Below, in pieces: positions 1 to 8,871 of a stretch of DNA of 64,000 bases. The translations under genes were made by a program, and so were the position numbers. This DNA is from Streptomyces sp. AM 4-1-1 (GTDB lineage: Bacteria; Actinomycetota; Actinomycetes; Streptomycetales; Streptomycetaceae): NCBI RefSeq assembly GCF_029167625.1, contig NZ_CP119145.1:3782001-3846000 (forward strand). The letters are read 5' to 3'. The notes under the pieces were generated by a model. That model was given only the letters and a program-made list of their open reading frames with translations. It was not told where the DNA came from and ran no database searches. Positions within the stretch are counted from its first letter, which is position 1, and each line of letters opens with the position of its first letter.

Positions 1-82
1 CACCGGCCATTACGAGGCGCTGGTGCCGTTCTTCCGGTCGGCGGCCGAGGCGGGCGACGCGATACTGGTCTGGCTGTCCTAG
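1..82 (+). CDS. 3' end of an unidentified gene
   Basis: Only the last 26 codons are in the window, ending at TAG 80-82. The tail reads ...FFRSAAEAGDAILVWLS. This resembles the C-terminal tail of DUF1877-type small cytosolic proteins, but so short a piece cannot prove the family. It runs in the same direction as the amidase gene that follows after about 140 bases. Confidence 0.5.
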   Translation, partial: TGHYEALVPFFRSAAEAGDAILVWLS

Positions 83-221
83 GAACAGTCCGGGGAGCGG
101 TTCCCGAGCGGTTCCCGAGCAGTCCCGAGCCGTCCCCGGGGGCCGCTGCCGTGGTTCCGGCCGTCACCCGATTGACCCTCTCACCTGCGAAGTCCGGGCG
201 ATTAGGGCGCAGGGTGGCCCT

Positions 222-1043
222 ATGCGGCCCCACCGACTCAGGCCCCATCGAGCCAGGCCCCGCCCAGCCGCCCGGCCCCAGCAAGCCGGGCGCCACGACG
301 CCGGGACCCGTCGAGCCAGGACCCAGCGACTCGCCCTGGGAGCCGTGGCGCTGGCGCTGGCGTTTCTGGTGCTCCGGGACGCCCCGGTGCGGTTCGCGCT
401 GCCCGAGGCGGTCGGCTCCAGTCCCGAACGGCCGCCCGCGGCGCCCGAACCGCGGATCGTCAGCCGGCACGCCTGGCGGGCGGACGAGAGCCTGGTCCGG
501 GAGCGGGCCGTGTACACGGGCGCGGTGAACGCCGTCTTCATCCACCACACCGGGCATCCCAACGGGTACGACTGCGCCGACGTCCCCGACATGCTGCGCG
601 CGATGGAGGTGGAGCACGTCAAGAGCCAGGGGTGGGACGACATCGGCTACAACTTCGTCGTCGACCGGTGCGGCACCATCTACGAAGGCCGGGCGGGCGG
701 CGTGGAGCGTTCCGTGCGGGGTGCGCACACGAAGGGCTTCAACGCGGACAGCGTGGGCATCGCGGCGCTGGGCACCTTCGGGCCCGGGACCAAGGTGCCC
801 CGGCCGCTGCTGGAAGGGATCGCGAAGGTCGCCGCGTGGAAGCTGCGGCCGGGCGCGGACCCGGGCGGCAAGGTGCGCCTGGTGTCGTCGAGCGACGAGA
901 GCAAGTACGACAAGGGCCGCGCGGTCGAGCTGCACGTCATCTCCGGCCACCGGGACAGCTACCAGACCGTGTGCCCGGGGGACGCGCTGTACGACAGGCT
1001 GCCCGAGGTCCGGCAGATGGTCGCGCGGCTGCGGCGACACTGA
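222..1043 (+). CDS. peptidoglycan recognition protein / N-acetylmuramoyl-L-alanine amidase
   Basis: A 273-residue protein of the Amidase_2/PGRP family, expected to cleave the lactyl-amide bond between MurNAc and L-Ala in peptidoglycan. An Arg/Pro-rich N-terminus leads into a hydrophobic segment (about residues 42-58), a likely signal anchor placing the domain outside the membrane. The domain starts near residue 88 (RIVSRHAWRADE). Zinc-ligand candidates are in FIHHTGH (about residue 107), GHRD and VCPGD near the C-terminus. The YNFVVDRCGTIYEGR segment is diagnostic of PGRP folds. The ATG at 222 follows a purine-rich AGGGTGG. The gene stands alone and converges on a secreted-protein gene. Substrate range and partner are not visible. 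Confidence 0.9.
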   Translation: MRPHRLRPHRARPRPAARPQQAGRHDAGTRRARTQRLALGAVALALAFLVLRDAPVRFALPEAVGSSPERPPAAPEPRIVSRHAWRADESLVRERAVYTGAVNAVFIHHTGHPNGYDCADVPDMLRAMEVEHVKSQGWDDIGYNFVVDRCGTIYEGRAGGVERSVRGAHTKGFNADSVGIAALGTFGPGTKVPRPLLEGIAKVAAWKLRPGADPGGKVRLVSSSDESKYDKGRAVELHVISGHRDSYQTVCPGDALYDRLPEVRQMVARLRRH

Positions 1044-1088
1044 GAGAGACTGCCGGCCCCCGGACGAGAAGCCCGACCCGCAGATGCC

Positions 1089-1580
1089 TCAGATGCCCAT
1101 GGATGCCATCTCGACGGCGGACCGGTAGTTCAACGCGGTGGCGACCACGCAGGTGCGGTAGGTGCGGTTGTCCTTGACCGCCAGGAAGTACTCACGGATC
1201 TGCTTGGAGTAGTTGACCAGATATCCCCAGCCCGGGAGGAAGCCGGGCGGCCGGGGGACGAGGGCGAAGGCCTCCGAGCACTTCAGGATCTCGCCCGTCG
1301 CCTGCGACAGCAGGTCCGCCACGTCGCTGTTCATCTCCCAGCCCGCGGCCAGTTCGGGCGTCCAGATGGCGCCCGCGACCTCGCGGAGGTGTGCTTGCTC
1401 CTCCGGGGTCGGGGCGCTCGTGGTGCCGTACGCGATCGAGTGGGCGCCACCGGTCGTGGCCTCATGGACCTGTGGCCGGGCCTGTGCATGGGCTGTCACG
1501 CCGATGGTCAGCGTGGCAGTGGCGGCCGTGAGAGCCACCGCGGCCAGTAAGCGGGATCTCCGTGTCTTCCCTGACGTCAT
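1089..1580 (-). CDS. small secreted protein of unknown function
   Basis: A 163-residue protein with a clear Sec signal peptide: basic MTSGKTRRSR, then an Ala/Leu/Val core, then an AHA-type cleavage site near residue 34. The mature part is about 130 residues with two cysteines (KCSEAF and RTCVVA) that could form a disulfide. I recognise no catalytic motif and no family. It converges on the amidase gene with only 45 bases between the stops, so the two may share a terminator. Expected location is outside the cell. Confidence 0.75.
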   Translation of the reverse strand: MTSGKTRRSRLLAAVALTAATATLTIGVTAHAQARPQVHEATTGGAHSIAYGTTSAPTPEEQAHLREVAGAIWTPELAAGWEMNSDVADLLSQATGEILKCSEAFALVPRPPGFLPGWGYLVNYSKQIREYFLAVKDNRTYRTCVVATALNYRSAVEMASMGI

Positions 1581-2214
1581 GTGTTGCCCCTCCGCTTCGT
1601 GGGCGTGCGTGCCCGGCGCTCACCGGGCACGCAGCAAGCTGACATGTCCCGGCCATCACGTCAATGGCGCCCCCTGGCCGTTCCGGTCCGCGACCCGATC
1701 AGTGCTCCGGGCCGCTGACCCCTCGGCGTCGGTCAGTCCTGGAGCGTGGCGGCGACATCGTAGAAGGTGACGTGTGCGACTACGAGGTGCCTTACAGGCG
1801 TCGTACGAGAAGAGTCGGGCCACCCGGCGGCCGTCGCCCCGCGATTGCCGCGCGTTCGGTGACTCCCGCCGTTCCAGGGGGTGGAGTGGACCCGTCGTCG
1901 AGTGGAACCGGGTCGGCTATTCGTGTCCGTGGATGCCGTACGGGTCCGCATCCGCCCGAACACCTGTTGGCTTGTGGACGTGGAGGGCACAGGGTTCACT
2001 TCAGTCATGGTGAATCCCACGACGGCGCTGGAGGGTTTCTGGCCCTCGCGTCGCGTCCAGGTCTTCGACGGGTTCTGTTCCTAGGCCGTGGCCGGTTGGA
2101 GGCCGTCCGGGCAGCCGGTCGGTCCGCCCCATCGGTCACGGCCTCCGAAGTTCCGTGGACCGCGTTCCCGCGGCCCGCGTACCGGACCTGATCGACAGAC
2201 AGAGGGACACACCC
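1581..2214. other. gene-free stretch upstream of carbonic anhydrase
   Basis: About 630 bases lie between the divergent starts of the secreted-protein gene and the carbonic anhydrase gene. Short open frames exist on both strands, but none has a ribosome-binding site together with plausible protein composition. It presumably holds the two promoters; I see no strong hairpin or repeat. Confidence 0.5.
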
Positions 2215-2703
2215 ATGTCCGTGACCGACGAACTGCTCGCCAACAACGCCGCCTACGCCGCCACCTTCTCCGGCCCCCTGCCGCTGCCCCCTTCCAAGCA
2301 GGTCGCCGTGGTGGCCTGCATGGACGCCCGGCTCGACGTGTACGGGATTCTCGGCCTGAACGCCGGCGAGGCACATGTCATCCGCAACGCGGGCGGGGTG
2401 ATCACCCCGGACGAGATCCGCTCGCTGGCGATCAGCCAACGCCTGCTGGGTACGCGCGAGATCATCCTCATCCACCACACCGACTGCGGCATGCTCACCT
2501 TCACCGACGACGGCTTCAAGGACGAAGTGCAGCGGGAGACCGGCGTCCGGCCGCCCTGGGCCCCCGAGGCGTTCCCCGACCTCGACGCCGATGTCCGCCA
2601 GTCGATCGCCCGCATCGAGGCGGACCCGTTCATCCCGCACAAGGACCGGGTCCGAGGCTTCGTCTTCGACGTGGCCACCGGAAGGCTGAACGAGACGACC
2701 TGA
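2215..2703 (+). CDS. beta-class carbonic anhydrase
   Basis: A 162-residue cytosolic enzyme for CO2 + H2O to bicarbonate + H+. The beta-class zinc motif is visible: Cys and the Asp-Arg dyad in VVACMDARLD (about residue 39), then His and Cys in HHTDCGM (about residues 89-94). RNAGGVITPDEIRSL is also typical of the small actinobacterial beta-CA group. The start is ATG 2215 after GACAGAGGGACACACCC. The frame is open further upstream, but family length supports this ATG. It is monocistronic and lies 271 bases before the lipid operon. Confidence 0.9.
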   Translation: MSVTDELLANNAAYAATFSGPLPLPPSKQVAVVACMDARLDVYGILGLNAGEAHVIRNAGGVITPDEIRSLAISQRLLGTREIILIHHTDCGMLTFTDDGFKDEVQRETGVRPPWAPEAFPDLDADVRQSIARIEADPFIPHKDRVRGFVFDVATGRLNETT

Positions 2704-2974
2704 CCCGGCCGCCCGCCGCGCGAACCATCTCCCCGCGACGCGTCGGACTTCCTCCTCCCCATGGCCCCGCCCCGGTGCTCCACGTGCTTCCGAGGCGGGG
2801 CGCCTCGCTTCCCCGGTTTCCCCCGGCCTCCCGGCCCCGCGCCACACACCTCACCGAACAGACCAATCCCACCCGCCCCCGGCTCCGAATCACCCATGAA
2901 CATCGCGCCCGATCCGACGGGCGCATGCCAGCCGGCACGTCGAGCGCCGGCACGTGAGGGGTGGAGGCGAGGCC

Positions 2975-4237
2975 ATGCCGCTGCGGAGCATCGCGGTCAT
3001 CGGCGGGGGCGTGGCGGGCCTGACCGCTGCCCATGTGCTGCGCCGGGAACACGACGTCACGCTGTACGAGGCCGACGACCGGCTCGGCGGTCACGCGCAC
3101 ACCCACGAACTGCCCACGACCGACGGGCGCGTGGTGCGCGTGGACAGCGGCTTCATCGTGCACAACGAGCGCACCTACCCGATGCTGCTGAGGCTCTTCG
3201 CCGAACTCGGGGTGTCCACCCAGGACTCCGAGATGAGCATGTCGGTGCGGTGCGAGGGCTGTGGGTTGGAGTACGCGGGCGCCCGCGGCCTGTCCGGTCT
3301 CTTCACCGGACGCCGGTCGCTGCGCGGCGCGTATCTGCGGATGCTCGCGGAGGTGCCGCTGTTCCACCGGGCCGCCCGCAGGCTCCTCGCGTCACCGGGC
3401 GGCGAAACCGGCCGTACGCTGGGGCAGTTCCTGAAGAACGGGGGCTACTCGGCCTACTTCGTGAGCCACTTCGTCACCCCACTCGTCTCCGCCGTCTGGT
3501 CCTGCGCACCGGGGACGGCCCTGCGGTATCCGGCCCGCTATCTGTTCCGCTTCCTGGAGCACCACGGTCTGCTGTCGATCAGCGGGTCCCCGCGGTGGAG
3601 GACCGTCACCGGCGGCTCCCGCGAGTACGTCGACCGGATCGCCAAGCAGCTCACCTCCGTACACACCGGAACCCCCGTGCGGCAGGTGCGTCGTCTCGCC
3701 GACCGGGCATCGGTCGTGTGCGCCGACGGTGGTACGAGGGAGTACGCGGCCGTCGTCCTGGCGGTCCACCCCGACCAGGCGCTGCGGATGCTGGCCGACC
3801 CCACCGACGAGGAACGGCGCGTGCTCGGCGCGTTCCGCTACTCCCGTAACCCCACGGTCCTGCACACCGACACCTCGCTGCTGCCACGGGCGGCGGGGGC
3901 GCGGGCGTCCTGGAACTACCTCCTGCCGTCCTGCGGGGCGACGGCGGAAGCCGTGTACGTGAGTTACGACATGAACCGGTTGCAACGCCTGGACACGGCG
4001 GACACCCACGTCGTCACTCTCAACGCCGGCGAACGGGTCGCCCCGGACCGGGTGCTGGCACGCATGGTGTACGAACACCCCGTCTACACGCCCCTGTCGG
4101 TCGCCGCGCAACAGGACCTACCCCGGTTGAACACCGCGCTCACGACGTTCGCCGGGGCCTACCACGGGTGGGGTTTCCACGAGGACGGCTGCCGGTCCGG
4201 GGTCGAGGCGGCGGCCGCACTGGGCGTCCGGTGGTGA
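2975..4237 (+). CDS. FAD-dependent amine-oxidase-like oxidoreductase (lipid operon, first gene)
   Basis: A 420-residue flavoprotein. The Rossmann dinucleotide motif VIGGGVAGLTAAHVL opens the protein, followed by the ribose-binding acidic residue in YEADDRLGGHA; the C-terminus has the usual FAD-closing segment (AYHGWGFHEDG). This desaturase-like family is commonly encoded with DUF1365 and CFA-type methyltransferases and is thought to act on fatty-acyl chains of phospholipids. ATG 2975 was chosen because GGTGGAGGCG sits just upstream; a GTG 21 bases earlier lacks a site. First gene of a six-gene unit with a 53-base gap to DUF1365 and 4-bp overlaps after that. The exact substrate is inferred from context only. 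Confidence 0.85.
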   Translation: MPLRSIAVIGGGVAGLTAAHVLRREHDVTLYEADDRLGGHAHTHELPTTDGRVVRVDSGFIVHNERTYPMLLRLFAELGVSTQDSEMSMSVRCEGCGLEYAGARGLSGLFTGRRSLRGAYLRMLAEVPLFHRAARRLLASPGGETGRTLGQFLKNGGYSAYFVSHFVTPLVSAVWSCAPGTALRYPARYLFRFLEHHGLLSISGSPRWRTVTGGSREYVDRIAKQLTSVHTGTPVRQVRRLADRASVVCADGGTREYAAVVLAVHPDQALRMLADPTDEERRVLGAFRYSRNPTVLHTDTSLLPRAAGARASWNYLLPSCGATAEAVYVSYDMNRLQRLDTADTHVVTLNAGERVAPDRVLARMVYEHPVYTPLSVAAQQDLPRLNTALTTFAGAYHGWGFHEDGCRSGVEAAAALGVRW

Positions 4238-4290
4238 CACCCGCAGGCAGCGGCCCGGCCCTCATCCGTACGAGAGGCGACGGAGGGCCC

Positions 4291-5022
4291 ATGACGGTGG
4301 CCCCCGCCCTCTACGACTGCGTGGTCGCCCACACGCGTACCGAGCCGCTGCGTCACAGTTTCCGGCACCGCACCTACATGTGGCTGGTGGACCTCGATCA
4401 ACTACCCGTACTGCCAAGTGCATTGCGCCCGCTGGCCCGGTTCGTACCGGGCGACCACTTCGGTGGCACCGCGCGATCGATCCGCGCGGGACTCGACGCC
4501 TGGCTGGCGGAGCGCGATGTGACGCTGGACGGCGGACGGGTACTGATGCTGGCACACGCCCGGGTGTTCGGCCATGTCTTCAACCCGCTGTCCCTGTACT
4601 GGTGTCACGACAGGAGCGGGTCCCTCGTCTGCGTGGTGGCCGAGGTGCACAACACGTACGGGCAGCGCCACTGCTATCTGCTGCGGACGGACGCGGTGGG
4701 CGGAGCGGAGGTCGACAAGGACTTCTACGTCTCGCCGTTCTTTCCCGTGGACGGCACCTACCGGATGCGGCTGCCCGTCCCGGGCGAGCGGCTGGATCTG
4801 ACCGTGCAGCTGCGGCGGGGCGAGGAGCGCCCGTTCACCGCGACCGTGCGGGGGACGCACCGCCCCGCCACCGTGCGGCAGTTGCTCGCCGCCACTCTGC
4901 GCCACCCCTGGCCGACGGCGGCGGTGTCCGTCGGTATCCGCCATCACGGCGTACGTCTGCTGCTGCGCGGCCTTCCCGTGCGGCCCCGTCCACCGCACCC
5001 GACGCAAGAAGGCATGAAGTGA
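4291..5022 (+). CDS. DUF1365 family protein
   Basis: A 243-residue protein of the DUF1365 family. Characteristic blocks are present: RHSFRHRTYMWLVDLD near the N-terminus, HARVFGHVFNPLSLYWCHD in the middle, and DKDFYVSPFFPVDGTYRM. The family is soluble and found almost only beside CFA-type methyltransferases and FAD oxidoreductases; its biochemistry is not settled. ATG 4291 follows CGGAGGG. A GTG at the end of the previous gene is possible but would add an atypical tail. The TGA stop overlaps the GTG start of the next gene, so translation is probably coupled. Confidence 0.85.
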   Translation: MTVAPALYDCVVAHTRTEPLRHSFRHRTYMWLVDLDQLPVLPSALRPLARFVPGDHFGGTARSIRAGLDAWLAERDVTLDGGRVLMLAHARVFGHVFNPLSLYWCHDRSGSLVCVVAEVHNTYGQRHCYLLRTDAVGGAEVDKDFYVSPFFPVDGTYRMRLPVPGERLDLTVQLRRGEERPFTATVRGTHRPATVRQLLAATLRHPWPTAAVSVGIRHHGVRLLLRGLPVRPRPPHPTQEGMK

Positions 5023-6566
5023 CTGTCTCGATACCACCGCGCGCCGATCGCGACCGCAACCGCGACCACGAGCACGACCGCGCCGACCGCGACCGCTCCG
5101 AGTGCGACCGCGCCGACCATGACCGCTCCGCGTACGACCATGACCGCTCCGCGTACGACCGCGACCGCTCCGCGTACGACAGCGCCGGGCGGGACCACGC
5201 CGACCGTGAACGCGGCCCTGCCCGCCCCGTCCCCGCACAGCCCATCGCCGGGCGGTGTTCGGACGTTGATCTGCGACCGGGCGCTGATCCGGGACCGGGC
5301 GCTGATCCGCGACCCGCCGCTGATCGACGGCCCGACGCCGAGCTGTGGCCCGACGTCGCCCGGCCGCCGCGTGGCTCCCGGGCCCGTACCAGGATCACCG
5401 AAATCCTGCTGCGTCGAGCCTTCGCCCGGCTGCCCCTGCGGCTGCGGGTGGGGGAGGAGCACGCGACGGGGTACGGCCCCCTGCTGCGAATCCGTGAGCC
5501 CGAGGCGTTCCACCGGCGGATCGGCGTCGGTGGCCTGATCGGGTTCGGTGAGTCGTACATGGCGGGCGAGTGGGAGGCGGACGACCTGGTCGGCGTCCTC
5601 ACCGTGCTCGCCGCCCATGTGGACGAACTGGTTCCGGAGCCGCTGCGGCGGCTGCGCGGGCTGTGGGTACGCCGCCGACCCGACGAGCAGCGCAACACCG
5701 TGTCGGGAGCCCGGGACAACATCCGCCGCCACTACGACCTGTCGAACGACCTGTTCGCATTGTTCCTCGACGGGACCATGTCGTACTCCTCCGCGCTCTT
5801 CTCCGCCTTCCCGGCGACCCCGAGGACGTTCGCCGCCGCCCAGCGCCGCAAGGTGGACCGGCTGCTGGATCTGGCGGACATCGGACCCGGCAGCCGGGTA
5901 CTCGAAATCGGCACCGGCTGGGGCGAGTTGGCGGTACGAGCCGCCGCGCGAGGAGCCCACGTACTGTCCGTGACCCTGTCCGCCGAGCAGCGCTCCCTCG
6001 CTCTGGAGCGGGTACGGCAGGCGGGGGTCGCCGACCGGGTGAGGATCGATCTGTCCGACTACCGCCAGGTGAGCGGGAGTTACGACGCCGTGGTGAGCGT
6101 GGAGATGATCGAGGCGGTCGGGGCCGACTACTGGCCCGTGTACTTCGACACCCTCCGCCGAAGTCTCGCCCCGGGCGGCCGGATCGCGCTGCAGGCGATC
6201 ACCATGCCGCACGAACGGATGCTGGCCACCGCGGAATCCCACACCTGGATCAGCAAGTACGTGTTCCCCGGCGGCCTCATCCCGTCCCGGGAGGCCCTCG
6301 CACGAGAGTCGGCACGCGCCGGACTGCGGATCGTGGCGGACGACGGCTACGGCGAGCACTACGCGGAAACCCTCCGGCTGTGGCGCGAACGCTTCCTCGA
6401 CCGCGCCGACGACGTGGGTGCGCTGGGCTTCGACCACACGTTCCGCCGCATGTGGGAGTTCTACCTGGCGTACTCCGAGGCCGGCTTCCGGTCCCGCTAC
6501 CTCGACGTACGACAGCTGCTGCTGACCGCCGACGACACCACGACAGGACAGGAGAAGGCCCTGTGA
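5019..6566 (+). CDS. CFA-type SAM-dependent fatty-acyl methyltransferase 1, with repetitive N-terminal extension
   Basis: A 515-residue member of the cyclopropane-fatty-acyl-phospholipid synthase family, which transfers a methyl(ene) from SAM to acyl-chain double bonds at the membrane. Landmarks: RRHYDLSNDLFALFLD, the SAM motif VLEIGTGWGELAV, and the family tail WEFYLAYSEAGF. The first ~125 residues are not part of the fold: they are Arg/Asp-rich repeats (RDRSAYDHDRSAYD type), then GADPGPGADPRP repeats, probably disordered. Start GTG 5019 overlaps the previous stop. The SAM motif reads EIGTGWG where the next gene has DVGCGWG, so the two enzymes belong to different subgroups. Confidence 0.85.
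   Translation: MTVSIPPRADRDRNRDHEHDRADRDRSECDRADHDRSAYDHDRSAYDRDRSAYDSAGRDHADRERGPARPVPAQPIAGRCSDVDLRPGADPGPGADPRPAADRRPDAELWPDVARPPRGSRARTRITEILLRRAFARLPLRLRVGEEHATGYGPLLRIREPEAFHRRIGVGGLIGFGESYMAGEWEADDLVGVLTVLAAHVDELVPEPLRRLRGLWVRRRPDEQRNTVSGARDNIRRHYDLSNDLFALFLDGTMSYSSALFSAFPATPRTFAAAQRRKVDRLLDLADIGPGSRVLEIGTGWGELAVRAAARGAHVLSVTLSAEQRSLALERVRQAGVADRVRIDLSDYRQVSGSYDAVVSVEMIEAVGADYWPVYFDTLRRSLAPGGRIALQAITMPHERMLATAESHTWISKYVFPGGLIPSREALARESARAGLRIVADDGYGEHYAETLRLWRERFLDRADDVGALGFDHTFRRMWEFYLAYSEAGFRSRYLDVRQLLLTADDTTTGQEKAL
5115..5177 (+). repeat. three 21-bp tandem repeats encoding an Asp/Arg-rich linker
   Basis: Three contiguous 21-base copies beginning GACCATGACCGCTCC (5115, 5136, 5157) encode DHDRSAY-like heptads inside the N-terminal extension of methyltransferase 1. 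The third copy differs at two bases. The repeat is in frame, so length changes would alter the linker without breaking the enzyme. Confidence 0.85.
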
Positions 6567-8026
6567 CCCCCGTCGCCGCACGGCTGTCCACCCTGATCAC
6601 ACGCCACCTCCAGGGCCCGCTGCCCGTACGGCTGCGGGCCTGGGACGGCAGCGAGACCGGCCCGGCCGACGCACCGGTCGTCGTCGTACGGTCCCGCCGT
6701 GCGCTGCGCCGGCTGCTGTGGAAACCTGGTGAACTCGGCCTTGCCGAGGCGTACATCACGGGCGAACTCGATGTGGAGGGCGACCTTGCCGCCGCTCTGG
6801 GCGCGTTCTGGGGACAGGTGCGCGACCGGGGCACGGACGGCCGGCCCCGGCTCCGCCCGGCAGGTCTGGCCGAGGCCGCCACCATCGCGCTGCGGCTCGG
6901 CGCCCTCGGTCCCCGGCCGCCCGCGCCGCGAGCCGCCCGCGCCGAATTGTCGGGCGCACCGCACAGTGCCGCGCGTGACCGGGCCGCGATCAGCCACCAC
7001 TATGACCTGTCCAACGACTTCTACGCCCTCCTCCTCGACGAGTCGATGGCGTACTCCTGCGGGTACTGGGCCCGGCCCGACGCCCCGGACTACCAACTCA
7101 CCGACGCACAGCGGGACAAGGCCGACCTCGTCTGCCGCAAGCTCGGGCTGACCGAGGGCGCGCGGCTGCTCGACGTCGGCTGCGGCTGGGGCACGCTGAG
7201 CCTGCACGCCGCCCGCGAGTACAAGGCGCGGGTCACCGCGGTGACCCTCTCCCGCGCGCAGCGGGACTTCGTGGCCGAGCGGATCAGGCGCGAAGGACCG
7301 GCCGGCCTGGTGGACGTCGAACTGCGCCACTACCGGGACATCGAGGGAAGTGGGTACGACGCCGTGAGCGCGATCGAGATGGGCGAACATGTCGGGGACG
7401 CCGAATACCCGGCCTTCGCCACCCGGCTGTACCGGCTGCTGCGCCCCCGCGGACGGCTCCTCGTACAGCAGATGTCACGCGGGGCCGACGCACCCGGGGG
7501 CGGGCCGTTCATCGAGACGTACATCGCTCCGGACATGCACATGCGCCCCGTGGGCCGTACCGTCGACCAGTTGGAGACCGCCGGTCTCGAAGTCCGCTCC
7601 GTCGAATCGCTCCGCGAGCACTACGCCCGCACCATCGCTGCCTGGCACCAACGGCTCGAAGCCCGCTGGGACGACGTCGTCGCCCTGGTAGGCGAACCGA
7701 CCGCCCGGGTCTGGCGGCTGTATCTGGTCGGCAGCGAACTGGCCTTCGCCCAGCGGCGGATGGGCGTCGACCAGATCCTCGCGGTACGTACACCACGGGC
7801 GGGCGACGCGGGCCTGCCCGCCACCCCACGGGACTGGTACGGGGACGAGCCCACCGGCCGGCACCCGGCCGCACCGTCCGCCCCGGGCCCGGCCGCACCG
7901 TCCGCCCCGGGCCCGGCCTCGCCGTCCGCACGGGGCCCGGCCGCGCCGTCGGTCCCGGGCCCTGCCTCACCGTCCGCACCGGACCCGGCGACGCCGTCCA
8001 TCCCGGATCAGGCGACGCACCGATGA
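6563..8026 (+). CDS. CFA-type SAM-dependent fatty-acyl methyltransferase 2
   Basis: A 487-residue second CFA-family enzyme. Landmarks are SHHYDLSNDFYALLLDE, the SAM motif LLDVGCGWGTLSLHAA, the family glutamate region AIEMGEHVG, and the tail WRLYLVGSELAFAQ. It matches canonical CFA synthases better than its neighbour. The start GTG 6563 overlaps the upstream stop and has GGAG about ten bases before it. The last ~60 residues are a Pro/Ala/Ser repeat tail, probably unstructured. Having two CFA-type enzymes plus a flavin enzyme and a DUF1295 reductase suggests sequential modification of one acyl chain, such as methylenation followed by reduction; this is inference. Confidence 0.85.
   Translation: MTPVAARLSTLITRHLQGPLPVRLRAWDGSETGPADAPVVVVRSRRALRRLLWKPGELGLAEAYITGELDVEGDLAAALGAFWGQVRDRGTDGRPRLRPAGLAEAATIALRLGALGPRPPAPRAARAELSGAPHSAARDRAAISHHYDLSNDFYALLLDESMAYSCGYWARPDAPDYQLTDAQRDKADLVCRKLGLTEGARLLDVGCGWGTLSLHAAREYKARVTAVTLSRAQRDFVAERIRREGPAGLVDVELRHYRDIEGSGYDAVSAIEMGEHVGDAEYPAFATRLYRLLRPRGRLLVQQMSRGADAPGGGPFIETYIAPDMHMRPVGRTVDQLETAGLEVRSVESLREHYARTIAAWHQRLEARWDDVVALVGEPTARVWRLYLVGSELAFAQRRMGVDQILAVRTPRAGDAGLPATPRDWYGDEPTGRHPAAPSAPGPAAPSAPGPASPSARGPAAPSVPGPASPSAPDPATPSIPDQATHR
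7871..7990 (+). repeat. five 24-bp repeats encoding APSAPGPA units
   Basis: Five head-to-tail 24-base units encode eight-residue Pro/Ala/Ser motifs (APSAPGPA, SPSARGPA and similar) at the C-terminus of methyltransferase 2. Period and frame are kept exactly, so the array is coding and likely variable between strains. Confidence 0.85.
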
Positions 8027-8871
8027 AGGGGTTCCCGTGGTCCGCGTTCGCCGCCAACCTGGCACCGGCGGCCGGTGCCGCGATCGCCGTCATGCTCGTC
8101 GTGTTCGTCGTGGCCACCCTGAAGGGCACGCACCGGCTCGTCGACATCGCCTGGGGCCTCGCCTTCACCGCTGTCGCGGCCGTCACGTACGTCCTGTCCT
8201 CGGGCCACGGGGACGACAGCCGGCGGTTGCTGATCACCGTCGCGACCGCCGTTTGGGGCGTGCGGCTGGCCGCCCACATCGCGTGGCGCGGCAGGGGCCA
8301 CGGCGAAGATCCGCGCTACGAAAGGATGCTCGCGAAGGCTCCGGGGAACCCCACCTGGTACGCCCTGCGCACGGTGTATCTGCTGCAAGGGGCCCTCGTG
8401 TGGCTGGTCTCGCTGCCCGTCCAGGCGGGTCAGTACGTCCAGTCGGCGTGGTACGGGTCCACGCCCGCCGGACCGCTCCTCTGGGCGGGCGTGGCGGTGT
8501 GGGCGGCGGGCCTGGTCTTCGAAACGGTGGGGGACTTCCAGCTCGCCCGGTTCAAGGCCGACCCGGCGCAGCGGGGGCGCATCATGGACCGCGGCCTGTG
8601 GGGCTGGACCCGCCACCCCAACTACTTCGGCGACTTCCTGGTCTGGTGGGGTCTGTTCCTCATGGCGTGCGGTACTTGGCAGTCGGCGGCCGTGGCACTG
8701 GTCTCGCCCGTGGTGATGACCCTGCTGCTGACCCGGGGCAGTGGGAAGCGGCTCCTGGAGAGTCATATGGAGGGGCGTCCTGGGTATTGCGCCTACAGAG
8801 AGCGCACCAGCGGCTTCTTCCCCCGCCCGCCCCGCCATACCTCAGCCCCAGGCCCAGGGAGCACCCCATGA
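8023..8871 (+). CDS. DUF1295 membrane protein (steroid 5-alpha-reductase-like)
   Basis: A 282-residue polytopic membrane protein of the DUF1295 family, related in fold to steroid 5-alpha-reductases and isoprenylcysteine methyltransferases. At least five hydrophobic segments are visible. The family signature GLWGWTRHPNYFGDFLVWWGLFL (quoted in part: RHPNYFGDF) lies near residue 195. Start ATG 8023 overlaps the previous stop. The membrane reductase fold and its place after two acyl-chain methyltransferases make a reductive step on the modified chain likely; direct evidence is lacking. Confidence 0.85.
   Translation: MKGFPWSAFAANLAPAAGAAIAVMLVVFVVATLKGTHRLVDIAWGLAFTAVAAVTYVLSSGHGDDSRRLLITVATAVWGVRLAAHIAWRGRGHGEDPRYERMLAKAPGNPTWYALRTVYLLQGALVWLVSLPVQAGQYVQSAWYGSTPAGPLLWAGVAVWAAGLVFETVGDFQLARFKADPAQRGRIMDRGLWGWTRHPNYFGDFLVWWGLFLMACGTWQSAAVALVSPVVMTLLLTRGSGKRLLESHMEGRPGYCAYRERTSGFFPRPPRHTSAPGPGSTP

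Noticed and set aside
1733..2020. 95-codon minus-strand open frame upstream of carbonic anhydrase
   Set aside because: Ser/Thr/Arg-rich, no ribosome-binding site, no recognisable fold; probably chance in GC-rich DNA.
2005..2903. Minus-strand open frames over the carbonic anhydrase gene
   Set aside because: Antisense shadows; the plus-strand gene has complete zinc-ligand motifs.
4944..6581. Long minus-strand open frame antisense to the CFA-type gene
   Set aside because: Its composition (Gly/Val/Arg/His rich, no family motif) is a GC-skew shadow of the plus-strand gene, which has clear SAM-methyltransferase motifs.
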